From contig BMQD01000003.1 in the NCBI GenBank assembly GCA_014647935.1, forward strand, positions 186,001 through 250,000: 64,000 nucleotides of DNA. Direction: 5' to 3'. Of this stretch, positions 32,605-40,881 are shown piece after piece; the first letter of the stretch is position 1; every line of letters begins with the position of its first letter. The notes beneath the pieces were generated by a model. The model made no database searches and was not told where the DNA came from. It saw only the letters and a program-made list of their open reading frames with translations. The translations under genes were made by a program, and so were the position numbers. The DNA comes from Planomonospora parontospora. GTDB taxonomy: Bacteria > Actinomycetota > Actinomycetes > Streptosporangiales > Streptosporangiaceae.

Positions 32605-32971
32605 ATGGAATCTCCTTCGAAGACGGTGACGACGCGGCGCCGCGAAGGGCCGTGCCGGAAACTCAGCTGCCGCGTCAGGACTACGGGGCCAGAGGGCTGA
32701 GTGCGGGCGGATCAGCCGATGACTGATCGATGCCGGCTTCTAGGAGAAAATCCACATGACGATGACGGTACGCGCCCGGATCGGGTCGGTGCAAGCCATT
32801 TAATTTCGGTTCGTTTTCCTCGATTCCGGGCGCATGCCGCGGTGGCCGCCGGACCGGCACCGGCACCGGCACCGGCGTCACGGGACGGCGGCGAGGCAGC
32901 CGGGATCAACGGGCCGGCGTCCTCCGCCGGCCGGGGGTCAGTGCACCGGCCGGGCAGGGGACGGCCGAGGG
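32605..32971. other. Intergenic region, 367 bp
   Basis: No gene with family resemblance. A ribosome-site-like AGGAGA at 32743 precedes ATG 32756, which opens a 15-codon frame ending TAA at 32803; it may be chance or the stump of a lost gene. A locally AT-rich patch (32795-32825) follows. Confidence 0.4.
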
Positions 32972-34849
32972 TCAGTGGACCGGTCGGCGGAGGTTCTCGG
33001 CGGCCGAGGCGCCGGGTTCTGACGGGGAGATCCAGGGCCCGTCGACGGAGGCGTCCAGGATGCCCTCCTCCGCGAACGCGTAGCGTCCCTTCAGCAGGTG
33101 CTTCGCCAGCCGTACGTCACCGGAGTCGGTGTTGTCCCAGAGGCGGTCGAAGAGCGCCTCGGCGCGCAGCCGCGCCTGGCGGCAGAAGGTGTCGGCCAGC
33201 TCCGCGGGGCGCCGGCCCAGCTCGGCCTCCTCCTCGCGGGCCCGCACGCAGACCGCGGTCATCGCGAACAGCTCGGCGCCGATGTCCACGATCCGGCCCA
33301 GGAACCCCTGCCGGTGCTCCAGCCCGCCCTGCCAGCGGGACATGCCGTAGAAGGTGGAGCGGGCGAGCCTGCGGCCGGTCCGCTCGACGTAGCGCAGGTG
33401 CGCCGCGAGGGGGCCGAACTCCGCGTAGGAGCCGGGCCGGTTCCCCGCCCCCGCGACCAGGGTGGGCAGCCAGCGGGCGTAGAACCCGCCGGCGCGGGCG
33501 GCGGCGCGGGCCCGGTCGCGCGGCGCCGCGGCGGGGTCGACCAGCTCGCCCGCCACCGACAGGTGCGCGTCCACCGCCTCCCGGGCGATCAGCAGGTGCA
33601 TGATCTCGGTGCTGCCTTCGAAGATCCTGTTGATCCGGACGTCCCGCAGGAGCTGCTCGGCCGGGACCCCGCGCTCGCCCCGGGCGGCCAGCGACTCCGC
33701 GGTCTCGTACCCCCGCCCGCCGCGCAGCTGGACCAGCTCGTCGGCGACCTTCCAGACCATCTCCGAGGCGTACAGCTTGGCGAGCGCGGCCTCGATCCTG
33801 ATGTCGTTGCTCTCGTCGTCGGCCAGCCGGCAGGTCAGGTCCATCACCGCCTCCAGGGCGTAGGCCGTGCCGGCGATGAAGGCGAGCTTGCCCGCGACCG
33901 CCTCGTGCTCGCCGATCGGACGCCCCCACTGGACGCGCTCGGCGGCCCACTCCCGGGCGATCTTCAGCGCCCACTTGGCGTTGCCCGCGCAGGCGGCGGG
34001 GAGCGAGAGCCGCCCGGTGTTCAGCGTGGTCAGGGCGATCTTCAGGCCCTGGCCCTCGCGTCCGATCAGGTTGGCGGCGGGGACGCGGACCCGGTGGAAC
34101 CGGGTGACGCCGTTCTCGATGCCGCGCAGGCCCATGAAGGCGTTGCGCCGCTCGACGGTGATCCCGGGGCTGTCGGCCTCCACGACGAAAGCGGAGATCT
34201 TCGACCCGGTGCGGGCCATCACCACCAGCAGGTCGGCCACGACGCCGTTGGTGGTCCAGAGCTTCACGCCGTCGATCACGTAGTCGTCGCCGTCGCGGAC
34301 CGCGGTGGTCGCCAGCCGCGCGGGGTCGGAGCCGACGTCGGGCTCGGTCAGCAGGAAGGCGGAGATCTCACCCTTGGCGCACCGGGGCAGGAAGGCGCGC
34401 TTCTGCTCCTCGCTGCCGAACAGCTTCAGCGGCTGCGGCACCCCGATCGACTGGTGCGCGGAGAGCAGCGTGCCCAGCGCCGGGCAGTACGAGCCGGTGA
34501 GCATCAGGGCGCGCCCGTAGTAGAGGTACGGCAGGCCCAGCCCGCCGTACTCCCGCTTGATGGTGATGCCGAAGGCGCCGAGCTCGGCCAGGCCCTTGAC
34601 GACCTCGTCGGGCACCTGCGCGGTCCGCTCGATCAGCGCGGGGTCGACCTTGCTCTCCAGGAACCTGCGCAGGGCGTGCAGGAAGTCCTCGCCCCGGCGG
34701 ACCTCCGCCTCCGGCAGCGCCGGGGCGGGATGGACGAGGTCGAGGCGGAAGTCGCCCAGGAACAGCTGCCGGCCGAAGCTGGGCCGGGTCCACTCCTTCT
34801 CGCGGGCCTGCTCGGCCACCGCACGTGCCTTGGCGTAATCGGTCGTCAT
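32972..34849 (-). CDS. Acyl-CoA dehydrogenase, large (C-terminally extended)
   Basis: 625 aa FAD enzyme; the extra 170-200 C-terminal residues place it with VLCAD/ACAD9-like or actinobacterial FadE long forms. Motifs: LLTEPDVGSDPARL, KLWTTNGVVADL, GIENGVTRFHRVRVPAANLIG, and the C-terminal IFEGSTEIMHLLIAREA with the catalytic Glu. ATG 34849 has GGAGGT upstream; the longer frame adds 21 residues without support. Long-chain fatty acyl-CoA is the likely substrate. Confidence 0.9.
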   Translation of the reverse strand: MTTDYAKARAVAEQAREKEWTRPSFGRQLFLGDFRLDLVHPAPALPEAEVRRGEDFLHALRRFLESKVDPALIERTAQVPDEVVKGLAELGAFGITIKREYGGLGLPYLYYGRALMLTGSYCPALGTLLSAHQSIGVPQPLKLFGSEEQKRAFLPRCAKGEISAFLLTEPDVGSDPARLATTAVRDGDDYVIDGVKLWTTNGVVADLLVVMARTGSKISAFVVEADSPGITVERRNAFMGLRGIENGVTRFHRVRVPAANLIGREGQGLKIALTTLNTGRLSLPAACAGNAKWALKIAREWAAERVQWGRPIGEHEAVAGKLAFIAGTAYALEAVMDLTCRLADDESNDIRIEAALAKLYASEMVWKVADELVQLRGGRGYETAESLAARGERGVPAEQLLRDVRINRIFEGSTEIMHLLIAREAVDAHLSVAGELVDPAAAPRDRARAAARAGGFYARWLPTLVAGAGNRPGSYAEFGPLAAHLRYVERTGRRLARSTFYGMSRWQGGLEHRQGFLGRIVDIGAELFAMTAVCVRAREEEAELGRRPAELADTFCRQARLRAEALFDRLWDNTDSGDVRLAKHLLKGRYAFAEEGILDASVDGPWISPSEPGASAAENLRRPVH

Positions 34850-34954
34850 CGTGACCTCCTCGGACGCGGATGCCTCCGACGCTACGCCGGGGCGGCAGGC
34901 CCGAGAAGACACCGGCGGCCGGGGCGGCGCCCCACGGGCGGCCCGGCGGCCGCG

Positions 34955-35686
34955 CTACTGCGGTACGCGGGCCACACAGAAGACGGTCTGCCCGAAGGGA
35001 GGCCGGACGAACCGCTCGATGAAGCGGGTGGCGGGGACGACGGTGCGGTCGTAGATCTTCACCAGCCGGGGGTCGGGGTAGCCGACGCCGCCGCGGCGCA
35101 CGGCCGCCCACCACGCGATGCCGCCGAGGAAGTTGATCGGCTTGAGCACGTCGATGTCGAGGCCGGCCTTCGTGACCGTGCTGCGCAGGGTGGCGGGGGT
35201 GTAGCGGGTGACGTGGCCGACCTTGCGGTCGAAGTCGCCGTAGAGCTGCATGTAGCCGGGGACCCAGATGACGATCCGGCCGCCGGGCAGGGTGACGGCG
35301 GCGAGCGAGCGCAGTGCCTCGACGTCCTCCTCGATGTGCTCCAGGACGTTCATCATGACGACGGTGTCGACCTTCTCCCCGATGGGGATCTCGGTCGGCA
35401 GGCCGAACTGCAGCACGTCGATGTCGTCGCGCCCGGTGAAGCGCTTCTTGAGCTGCTCCACGCAGTAGGGGTCGAAGTCGCTGACCACCAGCCGGTCCAG
35501 GCGGGGCAGGAACTGCTCGGCGAAGTGGCCGAGGCCGGAGCCGATCTCCAGCATGGAACGGCCCACGTGCGGGGCGACCATGTCGAACTCGTACTGGCGG
35601 TAGTTCTTGGCCTCGTCCCCACCGAGGTGGTTCTCCAGGGCCTCGTCGCCGGCCGCGGGTTGCACTACGCGGTCATACCCAGACAT
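34955..35686 (-). CDS. Class I SAM-dependent methyltransferase
   Basis: 243 aa. SAM-binding motif I MLEIGSGLGHFAEQF, acidic motif II VVSDFDPYCVEQL, and motif IV VDTVVMMNVLEHIEED are clear. The C terminus (GKVGHVTRYTP-like region RKVGHVTRYTPATL, then a hydrophobic INFLGGIAWWAA) resembles methyltransferases associated with glycan or polyketide modification. Substrate unknown. It is divergent from a STAND-type ATPase gene across a 404-bp gap. Confidence 0.88.
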   Translation of the reverse strand: MSGYDRVVQPAAGDEALENHLGGDEAKNYRQYEFDMVAPHVGRSMLEIGSGLGHFAEQFLPRLDRLVVSDFDPYCVEQLKKRFTGRDDIDVLQFGLPTEIPIGEKVDTVVMMNVLEHIEEDVEALRSLAAVTLPGGRIVIWVPGYMQLYGDFDRKVGHVTRYTPATLRSTVTKAGLDIDVLKPINFLGGIAWWAAVRRGGVGYPDPRLVKIYDRTVVPATRFIERFVRPPFGQTVFCVARVPQ

Positions 35687-36090
35687 GCGGTTCCGTCCAG
35701 CTCGCAGAAGACCGCGGCGCCACGGCCACGGCTACGGACAGGCAGAGTCTAGTAGCCGTTCCCCTGGACCGGCCCCCCAAACTCCCCGAAGAGGACATCC
35801 GGCGGCCCCGCGCGAGGGGCCGCCGGGGAGCGGAGCGGGAGGCCGGTGAGCCCTCGCGGCCCGAACCGATCATCACAGTTATCCTTTTGCGTCATTTATG
35901 GGTATTTAGTGGTCATCTACATTTAAATGAAGTTAACAATAAGCATTCTCGACACCCGGGAGAAGATTCAATCCCGCAATGGAGGGGTGATTTCCTCCGA
36001 GGGGGAAAATCCGCACCCTGAAACGGTTTCATGTCCGGCCCGTGACCTTGACCGGATGTTATTCCTGGTACGCGGAAGGAGCTGGAACCG
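35687..36090. other. Divergent intergenic region with an AT-rich island
   Basis: Between the methyltransferase (-) and the ATPase (+). It holds a perfect 11-bp-stem hairpin CCGGCGGCCCC/GGGGCCGCCGG (35799-35826). An AT-rich island at about 35875-35960 differs sharply from the surrounding composition, and the TGAAAC palindrome listed separately lies at 36019-36031. No gene is seen. Confidence 0.6.
36019..36031. promoter_or_regulatory. Palindromic operator candidate upstream of ATPase gene 1
   Basis: TGAAACGGTTTCA, a perfect 6-1-6 palindrome 59 bp before the ATG, close to the expected promoter. The form is typical of LacI/GntR-type operators. Confidence 0.5.
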
Positions 36091-38166
36091 ATGGAACCGA
36101 TCCCGTGGTGGCGTGGGAACCTCCCTGTGGAGACGAGCAGCTTCGTCGGCCGCGAGACCGAGGTGCGGGAGCTGGTGAAGCTCCTGGCCGAGGCGCCGCT
36201 GGTCACGGTCGCCGGTCCCGAGGGCGTCGGCAAGTCGCGGATCGCCGTCAAGGCGGCCGAGGAGTGCCGGGACGCCTATCTGGACGGCGTGTGGCTGGTC
36301 GAGCTCTCCGGTGAGCGCAACGGCGACCTGCTCGCCCACACCGTCGCGGCCGTCCTGGGCTTCCGCGAGGAGTCCACCCGCTCCCAGACGGAGGTGCTGG
36401 TGGAGTTCCTGGCGGGGAAACGGCTCCTGCTCCTGCTGGACACCTGCGAACAGCTCCTGCCCGCCTGCCGCGACCTCGTCGGCCGGGTGCTGGCCCGCGC
36501 ACCCGGGGTGCGGATCATCGCCACCTCCCGCCAGCCCCTCGGCGTGGCGGGCGAGACCCTCCTGTCCGTCGAGCCGTTCCGCACCCCCGACCCCGCGGGG
36601 CCGGGGGCGGGGCTGGAGGACGACGCGCTCCGGCTCTTCCTCGACCGGGCCGGGACCGCCGTGCCCGGCCTGACCATGGACGAGGCGCAGCTGAAGGCCG
36701 CCGCCCGGATCTGCCGGCGGCTGGACGGCATCCCCCTCGCCGTCGAGCTGGCCGCCGGGCAGCTGCGGAGCATGCCGGTGGAGCGGTTCGCCGAGCGGCT
36801 GGACGGCCGGTTCGCCGCGCTCTCGGCCAACCGGGCCCTCGTCTCCCGGCACCAGACGCTGCGCACCGCGGTCGGCTGGACCCACGAGCTCTGCACCCCG
36901 GCCGAACGCCTGCTCTGGGCCCGCCTGTCGGTCTTCGCCGGGAACTTCGACGCCGAGGCGGCCGACTGGGTCTGCGGCGACGAGCACCTGGCCGGCGTGC
37001 CGGACCTGCTGGCCGTCCTGGTGGACAAGTCGCTGCTCATCAGAGTGCCCGGCGGCTACCGCCAGCTCGACACGATCAGGGAGTACGGCAGGGAGCAGCT
37101 CGTCCGGCTCGGGGAGGAGGACCGGCTGGCCGAGCGGCACCGCTGCTACTACCTCGACCTGGCCCGCCGGGCCGACGCCGGCTGGTACGGCCCCGACCAG
37201 GAGGCGTGGGCCAGGCGGCTCAACTCCGCGATCACCAACTTCCGCGTCGTCCTCGACTCCGGCTCTCCCGCCGGGGCGGCGGTCTACGGCCGGATCCCCG
37301 TCCCCGCCTCCGTCGAGCTCGCCGGGGCGCTCTGGATCCTCTGGTTCTGCCTGGGCCGCCTGCGCGAGGGCCGCTACTACATGCGGCGGGCCATCGAGGC
37401 CTCGTCCCCCACCGACCCCGGCCTGCCCAAGCTCCTGTGGGCCGACGGCTGCGTGGCCATGGCCCAGGGCGACCTGGAGTCCGGCCGCCGCCGGGCCGAG
37501 ACCGCGCTGGCCGTGGCCCTGCAGTGGGGCGACTACGAGGCGGCGGGGCACGCGCGGCTCCGCCTGGCGGTCCGCTCGCTGTGCGTCGGGGCCCTCGAAG
37601 AGGTGGAGCCCGGCGTCAAGCTCGTCATCGAGTACTTCCGGAGGGCGCAGATCATGACCGTGAGCGAGCCGCTCGCCCTGGTGACCGCAGCCATGGCGGC
37701 CACGTGGCGCGGTGACTTCGCCAAGGCCATCACCGTGCTGCAGGAGGTGCAGCGCCTCTGCGACGACCACGGCGAACGCTGGGCCCGCGCCACCGGCGAC
37801 TACGTGCTCTCCATCGCCCAGCTCGGCCTCGGCCGGCTGGAGGAGGCCGAGCTGGCCGCCCGCCAGTCGCTCGCCGCCAAGTGGCGGCTCCGGGACACCA
37901 CCGGCGTGGCGCTCGCCCTCGACCAGCTGGCGGTCATCGCCGCGGTCCAGGGCGACGGCTACCGCACGGCCCGGCTCCAGGGGTCCGGCATGCGGCTGTG
38001 GGCCACGTTCGGGCTGCGGGGGTTCGGCTCGGAGAGCATGTCCGAGCCGCGGACCGTCGCCGAGCGCACCGCCCGCCAGCTGCTCGGCGACGACGCCTAC
38101 GACACGGTCTTCGCCGAGGGCCACGACGACGACCCCGACTCCGCGGTGGCCTACGCCCTCGACTGA
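36091..38166 (+). CDS. STAND-like ATPase with TPR-like C terminus, no HTH (copy 1)
   Basis: 691 aa. N-terminal NTPase (about 20-290): Walker A AGPEGVGKS, Walker B LLLLLDTCEQL, sensor IIATSRQPLG, and a GLPL-like RRLDGIPLAVELAA. Then a winged-helix-like part (LRTAVGWTHELCTPAERLLW) and about 300 residues of TPR-like helices. AfsR and LuxR-type relatives carry a BTAD/SARP or LuxR DNA-binding domain; neither end of this protein has one. It may regulate through protein contacts. AAGGAG precedes the ATG. A second homologue lies at 40.9 kb. Confidence 0.85.
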   Translation: MEPIPWWRGNLPVETSSFVGRETEVRELVKLLAEAPLVTVAGPEGVGKSRIAVKAAEECRDAYLDGVWLVELSGERNGDLLAHTVAAVLGFREESTRSQTEVLVEFLAGKRLLLLLDTCEQLLPACRDLVGRVLARAPGVRIIATSRQPLGVAGETLLSVEPFRTPDPAGPGAGLEDDALRLFLDRAGTAVPGLTMDEAQLKAAARICRRLDGIPLAVELAAGQLRSMPVERFAERLDGRFAALSANRALVSRHQTLRTAVGWTHELCTPAERLLWARLSVFAGNFDAEAADWVCGDEHLAGVPDLLAVLVDKSLLIRVPGGYRQLDTIREYGREQLVRLGEEDRLAERHRCYYLDLARRADAGWYGPDQEAWARRLNSAITNFRVVLDSGSPAGAAVYGRIPVPASVELAGALWILWFCLGRLREGRYYMRRAIEASSPTDPGLPKLLWADGCVAMAQGDLESGRRRAETALAVALQWGDYEAAGHARLRLAVRSLCVGALEEVEPGVKLVIEYFRRAQIMTVSEPLALVTAAMAATWRGDFAKAITVLQEVQRLCDDHGERWARATGDYVLSIAQLGLGRLEEAELAARQSLAAKWRLRDTTGVALALDQLAVIAAVQGDGYRTARLQGSGMRLWATFGLRGFGSESMSEPRTVAERTARQLLGDDAYDTVFAEGHDDDPDSAVAYALD

Positions 38167-38289
38167 GCAGGAGGGATCCCGCCGGGCCCCGCCAGGTCCT
38201 GCCGTTCTTGCGAGGTCTGCCGTTCCCGCCGGGCCCCGGCGGATCCGGTCGGCCCCGCGGCCCTCTCCGGCCCGGCCGGCCGGTTCCGG

Positions 38290-39330
38290 TTACGCGCCCG
38301 GCTGATCGCCGGGCGCGGCCAGCCAGGCGTCCACCCGCTGCAGCAGCTCCTTGCGCACCTGCTCGGGGGCGGCCGAGGCCCGGATCGACTGCCGGGCCAG
38401 TTCCGCCACCTCCGCGTCGCGGAAGCCGTACACCTGCCGGGCCAGCTCGTACTGGGGCAGCAGCCGCGAGCCGAACAGCAGGGGGTCGTCGGCGCCCAGC
38501 GCGATCGGCACCCCGGCGTCGAACAGCCGCCGCAGCGGCACGTCCTCGGCCCGCTCGGTCACCCCCAGCCCGACGTTCGACATCGGGCAGACCTCGCAGG
38601 CGATCTGCCGGTCGGCGAGCCGCTCCATCAGCCGCGGCGACTCCGTCGCCCGGATCCCGTGGCCCACCCGGTCGGCGCCCAGGTCGTCCACGCACTCGGC
38701 CACGCTCGCCGCGCCCAGCAGCTCCCCGCCGTGCGGTACGGCCAGCAGCCCGGCCCGCCTGGCGATCCGGAACGCCCCGTCGAAGTCGCGGGCCCGGCCC
38801 CGGCGCTCGTCGTTGGAGAGCCCGAACCCGACGACGCCCTGGTCCAGGTAGTGGGTGGCCAGGCGGGCGAGTGTCTTGGCGTCCAGCGGGTGCCGGGTCC
38901 GGTTGGCGGCGACCACGACCGCGATCCCGATCCCGGCGTGCGCGGCGGCCCGGTGCACGGCGTCGAGCACCAGCTCCATCGTGGCGGTGAGCCCGCCGAA
39001 CCGGTGGGCGTACCCGGACGGGTCCACTTGGATCTCCAGCCAGGCCGACCCCTCGGCGGCCTCGTCCTCGGCGGTCTCCCGCACCAGCCGGTAGATGTCC
39101 TCCGGGCGCCGCAGGGCCGAGCGCGCGATGTCGTAGAGCCGCTGGAACCGGAACCAGCCCCGCTCGTCGGTGGCCCGCAGCTTCGGCGGCCAGTCCTGCA
39201 CCAGCGCGTCCGGCAGGTGCAGCCTGTGTTCCCGCGCGAGCTCGATCAGGGTGGCGTGCCGCATGGAGCCGGTGAAGTGCAGGTGCAGGTGGGCCTTGGG
39301 CAGGGCGCTGAGCGGACGTGGCATTTCCAT
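38290..39330 (-). CDS. Adenosine deaminase family protein
   Basis: 346 aa TIM-barrel amidohydrolase that deaminates adenosine or a related purine. Metal ligands HLHLH near the start (KAHLHLHFTGSMR), His in VPHGGELLG with the adjacent catalytic Glu, His in DRVGHGIRA, and Asp pair in ALGADDPLLFG are all in place. ATG 39330 and the ATG two codons later are both possible. Divergent from the sigma factor gene by 91 bp. Confidence 0.9.
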   Translation of the reverse strand: MEMPRPLSALPKAHLHLHFTGSMRHATLIELAREHRLHLPDALVQDWPPKLRATDERGWFRFQRLYDIARSALRRPEDIYRLVRETAEDEAAEGSAWLEIQVDPSGYAHRFGGLTATMELVLDAVHRAAAHAGIGIAVVVAANRTRHPLDAKTLARLATHYLDQGVVGFGLSNDERRGRARDFDGAFRIARRAGLLAVPHGGELLGAASVAECVDDLGADRVGHGIRATESPRLMERLADRQIACEVCPMSNVGLGVTERAEDVPLRRLFDAGVPIALGADDPLLFGSRLLPQYELARQVYGFRDAEVAELARQSIRASAAPEQVRKELLQRVDAWLAAPGDQPGA

Positions 39331-39421
39331 ATGGTGCCGTACCCTCGCGGTCCGGCGGGCCGGACCCTCTCAACCCGCGGGCGTGTCCGTGCGTTGGGAG
39401 GGGCGAAAGGGGACCTCGCTG

Positions 39422-39922
39422 ATGACGGAAGAAGACGAGGCGGCCTTCGACGAGTTCCTGGCCGCACGGAGTACGGCGCTGCTGCGCACCGCGATCCTGG
39501 TCTGCGGGGCGTCGGCGCACGACGCCGAGGACCTGGTGCAGCACGCGCTGGAGAAGGTCTACCGGCACTGGAGCCGGATCCGGCACGACAACCCCGAGTC
39601 CTACGCCCGCAGGACCGTGGTCAACGCCGCGATCAGCGCCTCCCGCCGCCGCCGGGTGATCCAGGAGATCACCTTCGCCCGGCCGCCGGAGACCCTGGTC
39701 GACGACCCGGACGTGGAGCTGCGCGACGCCCTCCTGGCGGAGCTGCGCAGGCTGCCCGCGCGGATGCGCGCGGTCCTGGTGCTGCGCTACTGGGAGGACC
39801 TGTCGGAGGCCGAGACCGCCGCGCTCATGGGCTGCTCGGCGGGGACCGTGAAGAGCCAGGCCGCACGGGGGCTGGCCAGGATCCGCGAACGCGTCGGCAC
39901 CCTGGAAGGAGTGTTCGGATGA
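39422..39922 (+). CDS. ECF sigma factor, SigE (actinobacterial short) family
   Basis: 166 aa. Region 2 (FDEFLAARSTALLRTAILVC then AEDLVQHALEKVYRHW) and region 4 (LPARMRAVLVLRYWEDLSEA, AALMGCSAGTVKSQAARGL) are complete and match the SigE-type ECF group. It directs RNA polymerase to a small regulon. The ATG follows GAAAGGGG. The downstream gene overlaps by 4 bp and is a membrane protein of the kind usually cotranscribed with these factors. Confidence 0.92.
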   Translation: MTEEDEAAFDEFLAARSTALLRTAILVCGASAHDAEDLVQHALEKVYRHWSRIRHDNPESYARRTVVNAAISASRRRRVIQEITFARPPETLVDDPDVELRDALLAELRRLPARMRAVLVLRYWEDLSEAETAALMGCSAGTVKSQAARGLARIRERVGTLEGVFG

Positions 39923-40734
39923 GGCTTGAGGAAGAGCTGGCAGGGGCGATGGAGGCGCACGTCGCGGACGTGCACGCCGGGCCGTCGATGGGCGCGGCGG
40001 TCCGCCGCCGCCACCGCGCCCGCGGGATCCGGTCCCGTACGGCGGGCGCCGCGCTGGCCACCGCGGTGGTCGCCGGAGCCGTGCCCGCCTACCTGGCGCT
40101 GGACGCCGGGGCGACCGTCCCCTCGGAGACGGCCGCCCCGGCGCCCGGCCTCGGCGCCCCGTCCGCGCTGTGGACGGAGGCGCCGCCCGCCCCCCCGACG
40201 GCGACCGCGGACCCGGACACGACCGCGGACCCCGACGCCTCGCCGTCCGAGGACGGCAGCCCGGCCATGCCGCAGGACCTCGGGGACCTGGGCGACGGCA
40301 GGAGGTTCGGCGGTGTCCGGTTCGGCTACCTGCCCGAGGGTCTGAAGTGGGGCGAATGGTCGGTGAAGAACACCTTCGGCACGACCAGCTACAGCACCAC
40401 GTGGGTGGAGCCCGGCCTCGAACCCGGGATGTACAGCGTCCAGGCGGTCGTCTACCGGGACGGCGCCGCACGACAGGCGGCCGAGCGGATGAAGGGCTAC
40501 CGGAAGCAGGGCTCCGAGGCCGTCGTGATCGGCGGCGAGCGCGTCCACCTGGTCCGCGCGGGCGAGGCCGTCGGGAAGATCACCGAGGACGGCACCCCGA
40601 CCGCGCTGTGGACGGAGGCGCCGGGACTGGCGGTCGAGGTCATGCTGAGCCCCGACTACGCCGGGAGGCTGGGCGGGAAGGAGACCGAGCGGGAGCTTCG
40701 CAGGATCGTCGAGGGGCTGGAGCCCACCGGCTGA
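39919..40734 (+). CDS. Membrane protein cotranscribed with the SigE-family sigma factor
   Basis: 271 aa: a cytoplasmic N-terminal segment of about 40 residues (RLEEELAGAMEAHVADVH), one membrane helix (about 45-60), a Pro/Ala/Asp linker outside and a C-terminal globular domain (about 125-270). The layout is that of a putative anti-sigma or sensor partner, but no zinc H-x3-C-x2-C motif is seen in the N terminus. The ATGA overlap with the sigma gene shows coupling. The phrase ALWTEAP occurs twice (about residues 89 and 230). Confidence 0.75.
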   Translation: MRLEEELAGAMEAHVADVHAGPSMGAAVRRRHRARGIRSRTAGAALATAVVAGAVPAYLALDAGATVPSETAAPAPGLGAPSALWTEAPPAPPTATADPDTTADPDASPSEDGSPAMPQDLGDLGDGRRFGGVRFGYLPEGLKWGEWSVKNTFGTTSYSTTWVEPGLEPGMYSVQAVVYRDGAARQAAERMKGYRKQGSEAVVIGGERVHLVRAGEAVGKITEDGTPTALWTEAPGLAVEVMLSPDYAGRLGGKETERELRRIVEGLEPTG

Positions 40735-40881
40735 TCCGGACGCCGTTCCGGGGCCGGGACCGGGGCCGGAGCCGCACGTCGGAGTGGCGGACCGTGACTG
40801 CGGACGGTGACGGACAGAAAAGATCACGGAATTTCCCGAACGCTTTCACCGGGCCCCGGCCCCGTGCGAGAGTTGGGCGGC

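Noticed and set aside
32756-32803. A 15-codon frame with AGGAGA upstream
   Set aside because: Too short to support as a gene and with no downstream gene to regulate in cis on that strand.
40807-40881. A longer N terminus of ATPase copy 2 from GTG 40807
   Set aside because: The extra 25 residues are unlike the paralogue and lie across a probable promoter-like AT-richer patch; kept only as an alternative start.
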